Source of the DNA: Acidaminobacter sp. | GTDB lineage: Bacteria > Bacillota_A > Clostridia > Peptostreptococcales > Acidaminobacteraceae | Length of the DNA stretch: 26,949 nt | Assembly (NCBI GenBank): GCA_009881125.1 | Contig: WXFH01000043.1 | Location: 1-26,949 of the forward strand | Direction: 5' to 3' | In this document: positions 16,577-24,743 of the stretch, one piece after another | Layout: every line of letters begins with the position of its first letter | How positions within the stretch are numbered: position 1 is the first letter of the stretch | Program-made: the position numbers and the translations under genes | The notes under the pieces: generated by a model | The model's input: only the letters and a program-made list of their open reading frames with translations | Database searches by the model: none | Told to the model about the DNA's origin: nothing

Positions 16577-16957
16577 TTCAAAGGATTCATCTATCTGAAA
16601 ATTCACGGAGGATTTCCTCATGTTTTTTAAGTTTTTATGCGTTTTTTTGAAGTTTTTTAAATTTAAAAAGTCTTCATCTTGTAATTAATTCATAATTTTT
16701 TAATCATTCTAATAATTTGGTTGACCAAGGTGTTTTTTTATTATTCGTTCCTTTTTTTAGTTTAACCAATTTGTAACCAATAATATTTTAGTCCCAAAAC
16801 AATTATTTCGCTTTTACAATATATTCTTTCATTTGTTCACCTTGTTATACAATTTGCACCGTTACAATAATTTAATAATTTCGACAAAATTATTGATCTT
16901 AGTTAAAGAAATCACACTATATCAGCTCCAACAAGCCAATTATAACATTCGCAAGCC
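16577..16957. other. AT-rich intergenic stretch with small repeats, no gene
   Basis: About 380 bp between the nudix stop and the symporter promoter, very AT-rich with several T- and A-runs. It holds a direct repeat TAACCAAT-ttg-TAACCAAT (in the 16761-16785 area), the dyad TTGGTTGACCAA near 16717, and the dyad GAGGATTTCCTC near 16609. I see no ORF with a ribosome-binding site, no tRNA and no recognisable riboswitch. The repeats may be protein-binding sites. Confidence 0.5.
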
Positions 16958-17389
16958 CTAATCCCCAATCTTCCACAGCGCAGCTTCTTTATGAAGACCC
17001 GGAATTACTTTTTTTGTACCAATGCAGTCAAAACTAACCCATTCTGAATCAAGATGCTCATCACTTAACAGCACTTTCATGTCCTCACTCTCCAAGACAC
17101 ATAAAAAGGTGATCCCAACTACCTGTGTATCAATATCCCGCCTTGCGTCAAACACATTCAAAGGCCTGAGAACACTGATCTTAAGTCCGGTTTCTTCAAA
17201 GACTTCCCTCTTGACCGCGTCCTCATAACACTCACCTAAGTTCATCCGACCACCAGGGAGCTCCCAGAAGCCATATTCCCCCTTACTCGGGCGGCTTCTC
17301 AACAGAAGGAGAATTTTACCCTGATGAAAAATTGCCGCTCTAAGCGCAATGCCAAAACCTACCTCATTTTGAGTCTGTGCTTCGTTCAT
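16958..17389 (-). CDS. Nudix hydrolase
   Basis: Cytosolic Nudix pyrophosphohydrolase of 143 residues. The Nudix box is complete: GRMNLGE, seven residues, REVFEETGL. The preceding WELPGG is typical of the MutT/ADP-ribose group. The substrate cannot be told from sequence: oxidised nucleotides, NDP-sugars or other nucleoside diphosphates are possible. The ATG follows AGGAGG. It lies 20 bp after msrB on the same strand, which suggests a role in removing oxidised metabolites. Confidence 0.88.
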   Translation of the reverse strand: MNEAQTQNEVGFGIALRAAIFHQGKILLLLRSRPSKGEYGFWELPGGRMNLGECYEDAVKREVFEETGLKISVLRPLNVFDARRDIDTQVVGITFLCVLESEDMKVLLSDEHLDSEWVSFDCIGTKKVIPGLHKEAALWKIGD

Positions 17390-17409
17390 AACGACCTCCT
17401 ACTATCTGT

Positions 17410-17871
17410 TTATTTTTTATCAAATAGGGATTTGTACTGGCCATACCCTTCCTGTAGCAACTGATCAGAGGCTATGAACCTGAGTGATGCGGAATTGATG
17501 CAGTATCTGGTACCCAGCGGCGGCGGCCCATCATTGAAGACGTGGCCAAGATGAGAATCGGCATGCTTGCTCCTTACTTCAGTCCTTATCATGAAATGCG
17601 AACGGTCTGTTTTTTCAATGACATTTTCCGCTTCCAAGGGTTTTGTAAAACTAGGCCATCCGCAGCTGGAGTCAAATTTGTCCAAAGAACTGAACAGTGC
17701 CTCGCCTGACACTATATCTACATAGATCCCCTCGTCGAAAAAATTCCAAAACGCGTTGTTGAAAGGGCTTTCCGTTCCGTTTTTCTGGGTGACTTGAAAG
17801 ACATGGGGATCCAAAGTCTGCTTCTTTTTTTCTAGTTGGACCGGATCAAAGGTAATTTCATTTTTATTCAT
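17410..17871 (-). CDS. msrB: Peptide-methionine (R)-S-oxide reductase MsrB
   Basis: Repair enzyme that reduces methionine-R-sulfoxide in proteins. The 153-residue protein has the MsrB landmarks CGWPSF (Cys70), [10 protein letters not shown] and the catalytic [11 protein letters not shown] (Cys124). The two CxxC zinc motifs of zinc-type MsrB are absent, so it is the zinc-free type and Cys70 is a candidate resolving cysteine. No MsrA domain is fused. A GGAGTGGAGAG purine run precedes the ATG. First gene of an msrB-nudix pair, divergent from a second methionine-sulfoxide reductase gene. Confidence 0.95.
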   Translation of the reverse strand: MNKNEITFDPVQLEKKKQTLDPHVFQVTQKNGTESPFNNAFWNFFDEGIYVDIVSGEALFSSLDKFDSSCGWPSFTKPLEAENVIEKTDRSHFMIRTEVRSKHADSHLGHVFNDGPPPLGTRYCINSASLRFIASDQLLQEGYGQYKSLFDKK

Positions 17872-18063
17872 GGTCTCTCCACTCCTTTGTGTCTGTTTTG
17901 TAATTCGGAAAGCGCCTCACTTAATGACATAATATTCTGAATTAGATTGGTTTAGTATATGCCCAAAATTGTACATTCAAAATCATATATAACTATTCTC
18001 AAAATGAACATTCCAAACAAAAATGCTATACTGAAATCAGACTTAGGCTATGGAGGGATCCCA

Positions 18064-18570
18064 TTGAAACCGCTTGAAAGCATTGAATTTCAAACAAAGA
18101 AACAAATGTACGACTTTATGGCCGTGCGGCTTAAGGCCTATCTGGATGAAGCGCCGGACTGGTGCTCAGCTCTGGGAAACGCTTCTGCACTTTTCAACGC
18201 CCTTCTCAAAAATATCAACTGGGCTGGGTTTTATCTTATGAAAAACCAGGAATTGATCCTCGGGCCATTTCAGGGTAAGCCTGCCTGTGTCCGGATTGAA
18301 ATGGGCAAAGGCGTCTGCGGCACTGCGGCACTGCAGCAGACAACACAACTGGTGCCTGACGTGCATGCATTTGATGGTCACATTGCCTGTGACAGCGCTT
18401 CCAACTCAGAGCTGGTCGTTCCAATCATATTGAACGGCAGTACGGTTGCCGTCATAGATCTCGACAGCCCGCTCATTAATCGTTTTGACGAAGAGGATGC
18501 GCTCGGTTTTGAAAAAATCGCGAAGCTCCTATCCAGTCAGCTCGACTGGCAAACAGTGTTGAATCGCTGA
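18064..18570 (+). CDS. Free methionine-(R)-sulfoxide reductase (GAF-type, fRMsr)
   Basis: Cytosolic GAF-domain enzyme that reduces free methionine-R-sulfoxide, of the E. coli YebR/MsrC type. From a TTG at 18064, placed seven bases after GGAGG, it has 168 residues, the usual size. The frame is open for 35 codons upstream but without a better ribosome-binding site. All three conserved cysteines are present: Cys75 and Cys85 (GKPACVRIEMGKGVCGTA) and Cys109 (HIACDSASNSELVVP). NWAGFY near residue 52 is also typical. It begins a plus-strand pair with asparaginase II (24-bp gap) and is divergent from msrB-nudix, so the ~190-bp intergenic region may coordinate methionine-oxide repair. Confidence 0.9.
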   Translation: MKPLESIEFQTKKQMYDFMAVRLKAYLDEAPDWCSALGNASALFNALLKNINWAGFYLMKNQELILGPFQGKPACVRIEMGKGVCGTAALQQTTQLVPDVHAFDGHIACDSASNSELVVPIILNGSTVAVIDLDSPLINRFDEEDALGFEKIAKLLSSQLDWQTVLNR

Positions 18571-18594
18571 TTCATTAAACGGGGAGGAAAAATC

Positions 18595-19650
18595 ATGTCT
18601 GAACCATTAGTCAACGTGATCCGCGGTGGACGCGTCGAGTCCATTCACCGCGGCGACTGGGTCCTGGTGGATGTTTCGGGCCGTATACTGGCCCATAAGG
18701 GCGATCCAATGAAGCGGACGTTCTGGAGATCATCGGCTAAACCTTTTCAAGCCCTGCCAACCCTTGAGGCGGGAGCTGCAGAAAAATTTTCCATGACCAC
18801 TGAAGAAATATCTCTGCTATGCGCCAGCCACAACGGTGAACCGCGCCACGTCGAAACCGCGCTGGGGTTGCTGCACAAAATGGGGCTGGACGAATCCGCT
18901 CTTGACTGCGGTACTGCCCAACCTATGCTTCTCGAAGCGGCTTTTGAAACAATTGGCCGCGGGGAATCCTTCACTCAGCTGCAAAACCCATGTTCCGGCA
19001 AACACAGCGGCATGCTGGCGCTTTGCCTCTTGAATGGCTGGCCGCTGGAAAACTACATCATGAGGGATCACCCTGTACAGAAGGAAATGCTGAAATCCAT
19101 TGCCCATGCCGTCTCAATGGAGGAAAAGTACATAGGCATAGCCATTGACGGCTGCGGCGTCCCTGTTTTTGAACTGCCGCTGTACAACATGGCACTGGCT
19201 TATGCCCGCCTCAGCCTGCCGGAGGCCTTCTTTGAAGGTGCCGGGTTGAGTGCCGCGAAAACTGTCGCACACGCCATGACAACCGCACCATTCTTTGTCG
19301 CAGGCACCAAGCGTCTGGATACAAATCTCATGGAAGCCACCCAAGGCCGCATTCTCGCCAAACTCGGCGCTGAATCCGTCTATTGTGTCAGCCTCATGAC
19401 AAAAGGCGTTGCTTTAGTCCTAAAAATTGAAGACGGTTCCTACAGAGCTATTGATCCCGTTGTTATTGATTTGCTGTCGCGCATGGGCGAACTTTCGGAA
19501 TCTGAACTGGAGGCGCTCTCCTATCACCGTAAACCATTGCTGCGCAACCAAAGAAAAGAAATCATTGGTCATTTGGAGTGCGTTGACCCAGAAGTGAATT
19601 TTGACTTTGACGCCACTTGGTCACCTAATGTCGACAAGGTCATGCTGTAG
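18595..19650 (+). CDS. Asparaginase II (Rhizobium etli-type)
   Basis: Predicted L-asparagine amidohydrolase of 351 residues of the Pfam asparaginase_II family, unrelated to the bacterial type I/II EcA enzymes. Typical blocks are FWRSSAKPFQALP (a Ser-Ser-x-Lys active-site motif, residues 46-49), CASHNGEP, LDCGTAQP, QNPCSGKHSGML and IAIDGCGVP. No signal peptide, so it is cytosolic. The ATG has GGGGAGGA at good spacing. It is the second gene after the methionine-sulfoxide reductase and is followed by a strong terminator. The main uncertainty is the exact amide substrate. Confidence 0.88.
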   Translation: MSEPLVNVIRGGRVESIHRGDWVLVDVSGRILAHKGDPMKRTFWRSSAKPFQALPTLEAGAAEKFSMTTEEISLLCASHNGEPRHVETALGLLHKMGLDESALDCGTAQPMLLEAAFETIGRGESFTQLQNPCSGKHSGMLALCLLNGWPLENYIMRDHPVQKEMLKSIAHAVSMEEKYIGIAIDGCGVPVFELPLYNMALAYARLSLPEAFFEGAGLSAAKTVAHAMTTAPFFVAGTKRLDTNLMEATQGRILAKLGAESVYCVSLMTKGVALVLKIEDGSYRAIDPVVIDLLSRMGELSESELEALSYHRKPLLRNQRKEIIGHLECVDPEVNFDFDATWSPNVDKVML

Positions 19651-19690
19651 ACACAGATTGCTCTAAAGACACTGCTGCAAATAAACAACG

Positions 19691-19761
19691 AAAGACCGCC
19701 CCCGGAAGCGGACTGCAGATCGCACATTCTGCAGTCACACTTTCGAGGTGCGGTCTTTTTT
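19691..19761. terminator. Large two-storey hairpin between convergent genes
   Basis: The outer arms AAAGACCGC / GCGGTCTTT enclose an inner stem GACTGCAG / CTGCAGTC. The outer stem is followed by T-runs on the plus strand and by A-derived U-runs on the minus strand. It ends the asparaginase transcript and overlaps the hutD-like stop codon, so it can serve both. Confidence 0.8.
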
Positions 19762-20428
19762 AAGTTTCCATGTAAAGAAGCAGCAGGGTGATGTCTTCAT
19801 CCAGCGATAACCGGACTTCTTTCAGCGCTTTTACCGGGCCGCTGAGCCTGAGGTAATCCCCCTGGTTTAAAAGGACTTTGCGGGAATCAAAAACAACTTG
19901 CAGCGCTGCCTCTTCAGCAGCTTGGGCTTTGTCAGCGACGGATGTGCCTTCAGGCCAATAGACCGCAAGATGCCCCAGGGTTTCAGGGCGGCGGTCAGAC
20001 AGCCACTTCTCGATCAATTTCGGATCTGCTTCCGGCCCTGCAGACAATGCCAACATATTCCCAACCAAACCCTTGCGCAGCATCAAATTGAAGTCGCGGG
20101 CCTCACCAACGGATTTGGTTGGCATCCCCCCGTCAAAGCTGTGTATTTCAAGTGGCTGGAGTTCAAGTCTTTCAAGTTCCTCCGGGCCTGTCTCCTGACC
20201 ATGTTCCAGCACGACCGGTCCGCTCAGCATGGTGATCCAGCGCTGATAGTCAGGCAGCGCTGTAAACTGTGAGGGACTTTCTTCAATGGTGGCGCTGCTG
20301 ACCCTGAAAAGAAAATCGCGGGACCCATAAGTTGAGCCCTCGGGAAAAATATCGATTTGGGTGGTAGTTCCACCCGACCATCGACTTACTGTCATCTGCT
20401 GTTTTTTGATCAATAAGGTTTGAATCAT
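19760..20428 (-). CDS. HutD/Ves-family cupin protein
   Basis: Cytosolic 222-residue protein with the HutD/Ves start: a near N-terminal VSRWSGGTTTQIDIFPEG followed by FLFRVSSATIEESPSQFTALPDYQRWI. The family has a bicupin fold. Members lie in histidine-use (hut) operons of some bacteria or appear as the cold-associated protein Ves in E. coli; the biochemical role is not settled. No hut genes are in this window. The ribosome-binding site is weak (AGGGG), and the start lies 12 bp after the DUF1835 gene, which suggests translational coupling. Last gene of the HerA-PrdX-DUF1835-HutD run. Confidence 0.82.
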   Translation of the reverse strand: MIQTLLIKKQQMTVSRWSGGTTTQIDIFPEGSTYGSRDFLFRVSSATIEESPSQFTALPDYQRWITMLSGPVVLEHGQETGPEELERLELQPLEIHSFDGGMPTKSVGEARDFNLMLRKGLVGNMLALSAGPEADPKLIEKWLSDRRPETLGHLAVYWPEGTSVADKAQAAEEAALQVVFDSRKVLLNQGDYLRLSGPVKALKEVRLSLDEDITLLLLYMET

Positions 20429-20440
20429 AAATCAACGCCC

Positions 20441-21262
20441 CTAACGCTTCAGGTTTGTGCCGGTCAGTTTCAGCTTGATGCCGCTCAGATCCAGACAACT
20501 CGTATTGCCTTGAATGCGGATTGGCTTCGTCTGCTGCAGATGGAAAATCCTATACAAAGCATAACTCTCCGTCACCGGATACTCCGACTTTTCAAGAACG
20601 CGCCTCAGGACGTCCGTCAGCTTGACGGTTTTATGGTCAATGGCGCAGGAGATCCAGTGGTCAAAATAGTCCTCATCCGCCTCAATGATCTCACCTTCGC
20701 TGAGAAACCTCAGCACACTCCGGGTTTCGACTAGGCGGTCCCAATCCAGCATCAGATCAACGAGTCTCTGATCTGTCATGGCTGTCCTCTGATCCAAAAG
20801 CAGGGTGAGCCAGAGCGGATCCAGCTGGGACAGAGCGCTTGGGATGTATTTTCCCCGGCGTGCATCCCGAGTCTCAATGGCCGAGACATCGACTTCATAT
20901 AAGGAGACGTTTTCCCTGGAGAGTATGGACGCCACATAGCGAAGCGCAACCTGGTCGTTGACATTCATGCCGTGCCAAAGAATAACCGAGGTTTCATTAG
21001 GAATAAAATATAGTTTTTCGTGGAATTTGACCATCTGCTCTTCATAGTCCAGATCGTCAAAACCTTCGTAAATCGTGGCATAGTAGCTGCTCATCCACTC
21101 GCGGCGATCCATATACCCCTGTATCGTATCCAGTGCGGTGACAGGTCCTACTGAAAAATCCTCTGTCAGACTCAGGATCTTGTCGCACTTGTTTGGCTGC
21201 AGCGCTTGTCTCAAACTGGCAGCGGCGGGCTCACTAAAAGTGATATGAATATTCATGCTCAT
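20441..21262 (-). CDS. DUF1835-family protein
   Basis: Protein of about 273 residues of unknown function. It begins MSMNIHITFSEPAAASLRQAL and contains the DUF1835-type FSVGPVTALDT, WMSSYYATIYEGFDD and SVILWHGMNVNDQVALRYV blocks; the C-terminal half (after about 150) resembles the DUF3658 helix-rich partner domain. Two ATGs two codons apart (21262, 21256) follow GGGGTGG; I give the first, but the second has more usual spacing. The protein looks cytosolic. It is 66 bp after the PrdX-like gene and 12 bp before the HutD-like gene. Confidence 0.75.
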   Translation of the reverse strand: MSMNIHITFSEPAAASLRQALQPNKCDKILSLTEDFSVGPVTALDTIQGYMDRREWMSSYYATIYEGFDDLDYEEQMVKFHEKLYFIPNETSVILWHGMNVNDQVALRYVASILSRENVSLYEVDVSAIETRDARRGKYIPSALSQLDPLWLTLLLDQRTAMTDQRLVDLMLDWDRLVETRSVLRFLSEGEIIEADEDYFDHWISCAIDHKTVKLTDVLRRVLEKSEYPVTESYALYRIFHLQQTKPIRIQGNTSCLDLSGIKLKLTGTNLKR

Positions 21263-21328
21263 CTGTCCACCCCGTTTCTGCGGCCGCATATCCCAATCTC
21301 ATTCTGTCAACATTGTCGCGTAATTAGA

Positions 21329-21847
21329 TCACACACTCATATGAATTGTCACAAAATGAACTTTGTTGCCGGTCGCCTTAAGAAAATTTTTAAAATCCTC
21401 GCATGCCATATTGAGGGTCATGGTATTGACGTTGGGATGAAAATTCACATAACCTTCATTCATGATCTCCTCATCAATATAGACCACGACCTCTTTATTG
21501 GCATCATTGATGAGGCCAAAGGGCGATACTGAACCCGGCTGCAGTCCCAGATACTTCTCCATGCGCTCCGGAGAGGCGAAGCTGAGCTTATCCAGACCAA
21601 AATGTTCAGAAAACCATTTCATATTCAAAGGTTTGTCCTGCTCCAGGACTATCAGATAGTGCTTTTTGCCCTTTTGATCCCTGACAAACAGATTTTTCGC
21701 CTTTGATCCACGAATGTGATCCCAGTGATCCTTAGCTTCCTCCACCGTAGCCACCGGCGGGTGGGAAAACACTTCATACTTGAGATCCATTGAGTCCAAG
21801 GCGTCAAATACCTTTTGAGCGCGTTCTTCATCCGTCACTTTTATCAT
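21329..21847 (-). CDS. PrdX/YbaK-like aminoacyl-tRNA deacylase
   Basis: Free-standing editing-domain protein of 172 residues, expected to hydrolyse mischarged Ala-tRNA-Pro (ProXp-ala/PrdX group). Seen: YEVFSHPPVATVEEA near the N-terminus, the KAKNLFVRDQKGKKHYL block with the conserved Lys-Asn-Leu-Phe, and LQPGSVSPFGLIND, the GSVSPFGL signature of the fold. The ATG at 21847 is preceded by a TTG, and the ribosome-binding site (AAAGG) is weak. Neighbours are HerA-like upstream and DUF1835 downstream; no prolyl-tRNA synthetase or proline-reductase genes are in view. Confidence 0.88.
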   Translation of the reverse strand: MIKVTDEERAQKVFDALDSMDLKYEVFSHPPVATVEEAKDHWDHIRGSKAKNLFVRDQKGKKHYLIVLEQDKPLNMKWFSEHFGLDKLSFASPERMEKYLGLQPGSVSPFGLINDANKEVVVYIDEEIMNEGYVNFHPNVNTMTLNMACEDFKNFLKATGNKVHFVTIHMSV

Positions 21848-21935
21848 CAACCTTTCAGTTAAACTTTAAACCCGGTGCGTGTTTTAGCCGATGGTCATTT
21901 AACCCATCACCCTTCAACGCGCCAACCGCTTGATC

Positions 21936-23465
21936 CTATTTACCCTTCAATATAGATCCGAGGAGCCCTCTCGCCAGCTGCGTACCGAGCGACCTGCCAA
22001 CAGAGGTCATCATGGACTTAGCCATTTTTTCCATAGGTGTATCCGACGACCTTCTTCGTGCAGTCCCTTGGGACCTCGTCGTTTTACGAGTCGTTCTGCT
22101 GCGTCTTTCTTCCTCATCAAAAGCCGCCTTGCGTTCCTCAAGCTCCAGTTCCAGAGCTTCCTTCTGAGCTTCCTCTTCCTTCAGCCGCTGTGCCCGTCTG
22201 ATCAAAATTTCATAGGCGGACTCCCGGTCCAGAGCATCTTCATATCGCCCATGCAGCGAAGAAGACTCAATCAGCTTCTGAACCTTTTCAGGCAGCGCGG
22301 GACCAATCATGCTCTTCGGCGGGAGAATAAAGGCGCGCTGAACTACAGACGGTCGACCCTTTTCATCCAGGAAGGACACCAGCGCTTCGCCGACACCCAG
22401 GTCGAGAATTGCCGTTTCCACATCCAGGTCTGGATTGACACGGAAGGTTTGCGCTGCCGCATTGACAGCCTTCTGATCCCTAGGGGTGAACGCCCTGAGC
22501 GCATGCTGAACCCGGTTTCCAAGCTGACCGAGTACCGTATCCGGTATGTCGACAGGATTTTGAGTGATGAAGTAGACCCCTACACCCTTGGAGCGAATCA
22601 GACGCACCACCTGCTCAATCTTGTCGAGCAGGATTTTGGGAACATCCTTAAAAAGAAGATGGGCTTCATCAAAGAAAAAAATCATCTTTGGCTTTTCAAG
22701 ATCTCCAACCTCAGGAAGCTCTTCAAACAGCTCAGACAGCATCCATAGCAAGAAGGTCGAATAAAGCGCAGGGTACTGGTACAGCACATTCGCCGCCAGA
22801 ATGTTGACCACCCCGCGGCCATCCTGCACCGTCATCATCAGATCCTTGATGTCCAGCGAAGGTTCACCGAAAAAATGCTCCGCGTTCTGCTCTTCCAGGA
22901 CGAGGATTCCCCTCTGTATTGCGCCTATGCTAGCTTTGCTGATGTTGCCATACTGAGTGGTGAACTCTGATGCATTGTCTCCAACGTATTGCAGCATAGC
23001 GCGGAGATCCTTGAGGTCCAGCAGCAGCATCCCGTTGTCATCCGCGATTCTGAAAACCATATTTAGGATGGCGCTTTGCGTATCATTCAGATCGAGAAGT
23101 CTGGAGAGCAGCAGAGGCCCCATCTCCGAAACTGTAGCACGAACCGGGTGTCCTTGTTTTCCAAAGACGTCCCAAAATCTTACCGGTGAGGAATGAAATT
23201 CAAATCCTTCGATTCCCAGACTCTGAATTCGCTCCGTAATTTTGGGCTTTGCTTCGCCGGATTCGCTCATTCCCGACAAGTCGCCTTTGACGTCGGCAAG
23301 GAAAACCGGTACGCCAATTTCGCTGAAAGCTTCTGCCAGCACCATGAGTGTTACGGTTTTTCCCGTTCCTGTGGCACCGGCAATCAAGCCATGCCGGTTT
23401 GCCATTTCTGCTCTGAGATGAAGTTCAAGCTCGTTTTTGGCAATCCATAAATTATGCTGTGTCAT
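21936..23465 (-). CDS. HerA-like ATPase of the DUF853/YjgR family
   Basis: Cytosolic P-loop ATPase of 509 residues related to HerA/FtsK hexameric translocases. Walker A is GATGTGKT (30-37) soon after the N-terminus, followed by [12 protein letters not shown] and a Walker [33 protein letters not shown] is the usual sensor/arginine-finger region. The last ~80 residues contain a charged helix ([21 protein letters not shown]), an Arg/Ser/Thr-rich basic stretch and a hydrophobic [19 protein letters not shown] tail. GGGAGAGGG before the ATG at 23465 sets the start; the frame is open 29 codons upstream. First gene of the minus run to hutD. The biological role of the family is unclear; no NurA-type nuclease gene is adjacent. 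Confidence 0.9.
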   Translation of the reverse strand: MTQHNLWIAKNELELHLRAEMANRHGLIAGATGTGKTVTLMVLAEAFSEIGVPVFLADVKGDLSGMSESGEAKPKITERIQSLGIEGFEFHSSPVRFWDVFGKQGHPVRATVSEMGPLLLSRLLDLNDTQSAILNMVFRIADDNGMLLLDLKDLRAMLQYVGDNASEFTTQYGNISKASIGAIQRGILVLEEQNAEHFFGEPSLDIKDLMMTVQDGRGVVNILAANVLYQYPALYSTFLLWMLSELFEELPEVGDLEKPKMIFFFDEAHLLFKDVPKILLDKIEQVVRLIRSKGVGVYFITQNPVDIPDTVLGQLGNRVQHALRAFTPRDQKAVNAAAQTFRVNPDLDVETAILDLGVGEALVSFLDEKGRPSVVQRAFILPPKSMIGPALPEKVQKLIESSSLHGRYEDALDRESAYEILIRRAQRLKEEEAQKEALELELEERKAAFDEEERRSRTTRKTTRSQGTARRRSSDTPMEKMAKSMMTSVGRSLGTQLARGLLGSILKGK

Positions 23466-23563
23466 CAATCCCTCTCCCTTATCTGCGGCTCTGATGCGGG
23501 TGACCACCCCAAAGTGCTGGGGCCGCTCACTGTGACGACCATAATTCTCCAATTCTTTCTGTC

Positions 23564-23572
23564 ATTATAGCA
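23564..23572 (-). promoter_or_regulatory. Extended -10 promoter upstream of the HerA-like gene
   Basis: Minus strand TGCTATAAT, a perfect extended -10, about 100 bp before the HerA-like ATG. The -35 region (GATTAT) is poor, as is common for extended -10 promoters. Confidence 0.5.
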
Positions 23573-23594
23573 TAATGGCGCATAAAATAATCGA

Positions 23595-23619
23595 TTGAAA
23601 ACAATTATCAATGGGTATT
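23595..23619 (+). promoter_or_regulatory. Fur-like box in the cytochrome-b5 promoter region
   Basis: TGAAAAC-A-ATTATCA (23596-23610) matches the 7-1-7 Fur consensus TGATAAT-n-ATTATCA at 12 of 14 arm positions. It overlaps a possible -35 TTGAAA whose -10 would be TTATAG at about 18 bp. It lies about 95 bp upstream of the b5-like lipoprotein start and also near the divergent HerA-like promoter. Confidence 0.45.
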
Positions 23620-23702
23620 TATAGCGTAATTCCAATCAGCTTCAACTGGCTTTCTTATGTGAAACCTGACACACATTTAATACACGGATAGGAGGCGTTG
23701 TT

Positions 23703-24053
23703 ATGAAAACCTTAAGGCAAAATCGTACCTGGATGCTGATGGGACTGCTGCTGCTGTCCCTGGTTCTGGTTACCGCCTGTTCTCAGCCTGCGGCAAACTC
23801 TGAGGAACCGGCCGCTGAGCCTGTTGAAATGACCGCAGATGAGCTAAGCGCTTTTAACGGCAAAGACGGACAGCCAGCATATATTGCAGTGGATGGTGTC
23901 ATTTATGATGTCACCGAGGTCTCATTTTGGAAAAATGGGGACCACAACGGCTTTGAAGCCGGTCAGGATCTGACTGAAGAGATCAAGTCCGCTTCCCCTC
24001 ACGGCGTATCAAAACTGAAGGGTATTCCGGTTGTTGGAACCCTTGTAAATTAA
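23703..24053 (+). CDS. Cytochrome-b5-like heme-binding lipoprotein
   Basis: Exported lipoprotein of 116 residues. The N-terminal signal (MKTLRQNRTW, then Leu-rich core) ends in the lipobox VTAC with lipidated Cys26. An acidic Ala/Glu/Pro linker leads to a compact cytochrome-b5-type domain (about 42-116) with LSAFNGKDGQPAYIAVDGV and YDVTEV. His81 (GDHNGF) and His100 (SPHG) are the expected heme ligands. The ATG has GGAGG upstream. It is a single gene, facing away from the HerA operon, and possibly Fur-controlled. It probably acts as a cell-surface electron carrier or heme-binding protein; the partner is not visible. Confidence 0.85.
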   Translation: MKTLRQNRTWMLMGLLLLSLVLVTACSQPAANSEEPAAEPVEMTADELSAFNGKDGQPAYIAVDGVIYDVTEVSFWKNGDHNGFEAGQDLTEEIKSASPHGVSKLKGIPVVGTLVN

Positions 24054-24132
24054 CTTTCAGATTTCGGAAACGGATTTTTTATAAAATTTTTGTGGAAGTC
24101 CTCTAAATTTTCGGAATTTTTCGTGAATAGCG

Positions 24133-24161
24133 TTGACTTTTGTCCGATTTCTTGATATTGT
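24133..24161 (+). promoter_or_regulatory. Sigma-A-type promoter of the T-box unit
   Basis: TTGACT (24133-24138), 17-bp spacer, TATTGT (24156-24161), so transcription should start near 24168, just before the T-box stem I. A TATAAT a few bases downstream is an alternative -10. Confidence 0.6.
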
Positions 24162-24174
24162 ACATTTTATAATA

Positions 24175-24437
24175 TTCAAATCGATGACAGAGAACGAAGA
24201 CGAGAGCCTTCAGTTACAGAGAGCCGGCGGCGCTGAGAGCCGGTACTGATTCCCGTTTGAACATCCCTCTGGAGTGAACAGCTGAAATTTTGAAGAGTAG
24301 GCTGATTCCGCTTTCCGGCGTTACAGGAAGCTTGTTTTCGAAGAAAACGAGCATAGAGTGGTACGCGTCAACGCGCGTGCTAACAAGGTGGTACCGCGGT
24401 AAAACGCCCTTGTGCAGAGATGCGCAGGGGCTTTTTT
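24175..24437 (+). promoter_or_regulatory. T-box riboswitch (candidate isoleucine specifier AUC)
   Basis: tRNA-sensing transcription attenuator. Seen: a stem I distal arm with the AG-bulge-like CAGAGAG and CCGGC/GCCGG pairing near 24212-24237; the specifier-loop segment GAAC-ATC-CCTCTGGAG with ATC at 24263-24265; a stem III hairpin near 24361-24380; the T-box core AAGGTGGTACCGCGG (24385-24399); and the terminator 24406-24437 ending in U-run. ACAAGG just at the core can pair with CCTTGT inside the terminator's 5' arm, giving the expected mutually exclusive antiterminator. The AUC call is by comparison with remembered T-box leaders; the base after it is C, not the usual purine, so the amino acid is uncertain. 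That it is a T-box is close to certain. Confidence 0.92.
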
Positions 24438-24507
24438 ATTGAATCATGCAGCGCGCAGTCTTGAAAGGCAAACAAAACCCATCAAACAACTACGAGGAGG
24501 AAGATTT

Positions 24508-24657
24508 ATGTATCAGGACAGCTTAAATTATGAAGAGTATTCAACCGTGAAGGAAACAAAATCGACAGAAACGGCTTTGACAGAAGCGCAATACCTCTAT
24601 GAGATGCAAACCACTTTGAATTTCTTTGGCGAAGGCCGCATGGATGATCTTTTTTAA
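24508..24657 (+). CDS. T-box-controlled small protein, 49 residues, unknown
   Basis: Short ORF with a strong GAGGAGGAAG ribosome-binding site four bases before ATG. It is the first ORF after the T-box terminator (70 bp). The product is acidic (ten Asp/Glu, three Lys/Arg). It has five Tyr, many Thr and Gln, and no Ile, Pro, Cys, Trp or His. There is no signal peptide or membrane segment; the second half (ALTEAQYLYEMQTTLNFFGEG) could form an amphipathic helix. I do not recognise it. It could be a real small protein, a leader peptide, or the remains of a larger T-box-regulated gene that was deleted. Confidence 0.6.
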   Translation: MYQDSLNYEEYSTVKETKSTETALTEAQYLYEMQTTLNFFGEGRMDDLF

Positions 24658-24743
24658 TTGCTTCGCTGAAGTACCCAGTACTGATCCCTATGAATTCAAT
24701 GGCCTAATAGTGTGTTTTAGTACGAATCAGGGAGGTATCCAAA

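Noticed and set aside
16480..16700. A glycine riboswitch ahead of the AGCS symporter
   Set aside because: The expected conserved GG-rich cores are not present; only simple stems and AT-runs are seen.
17363..17373. CTCATTTTGAG inside the start of the nudix gene
   Set aside because: It lies within coding sequence (the NEVGFG codons), is a single copy and lacks the outer bases of the 13-bp palindrome.
17997..18009. A copy resembling the CdsR-type palindrome (TCTCAAAATGAAC) upstream of fRMsr
   Set aside because: It is a single site with a broken second half, and no -24/-12 promoter lies nearby; probably chance in AT-rich DNA.
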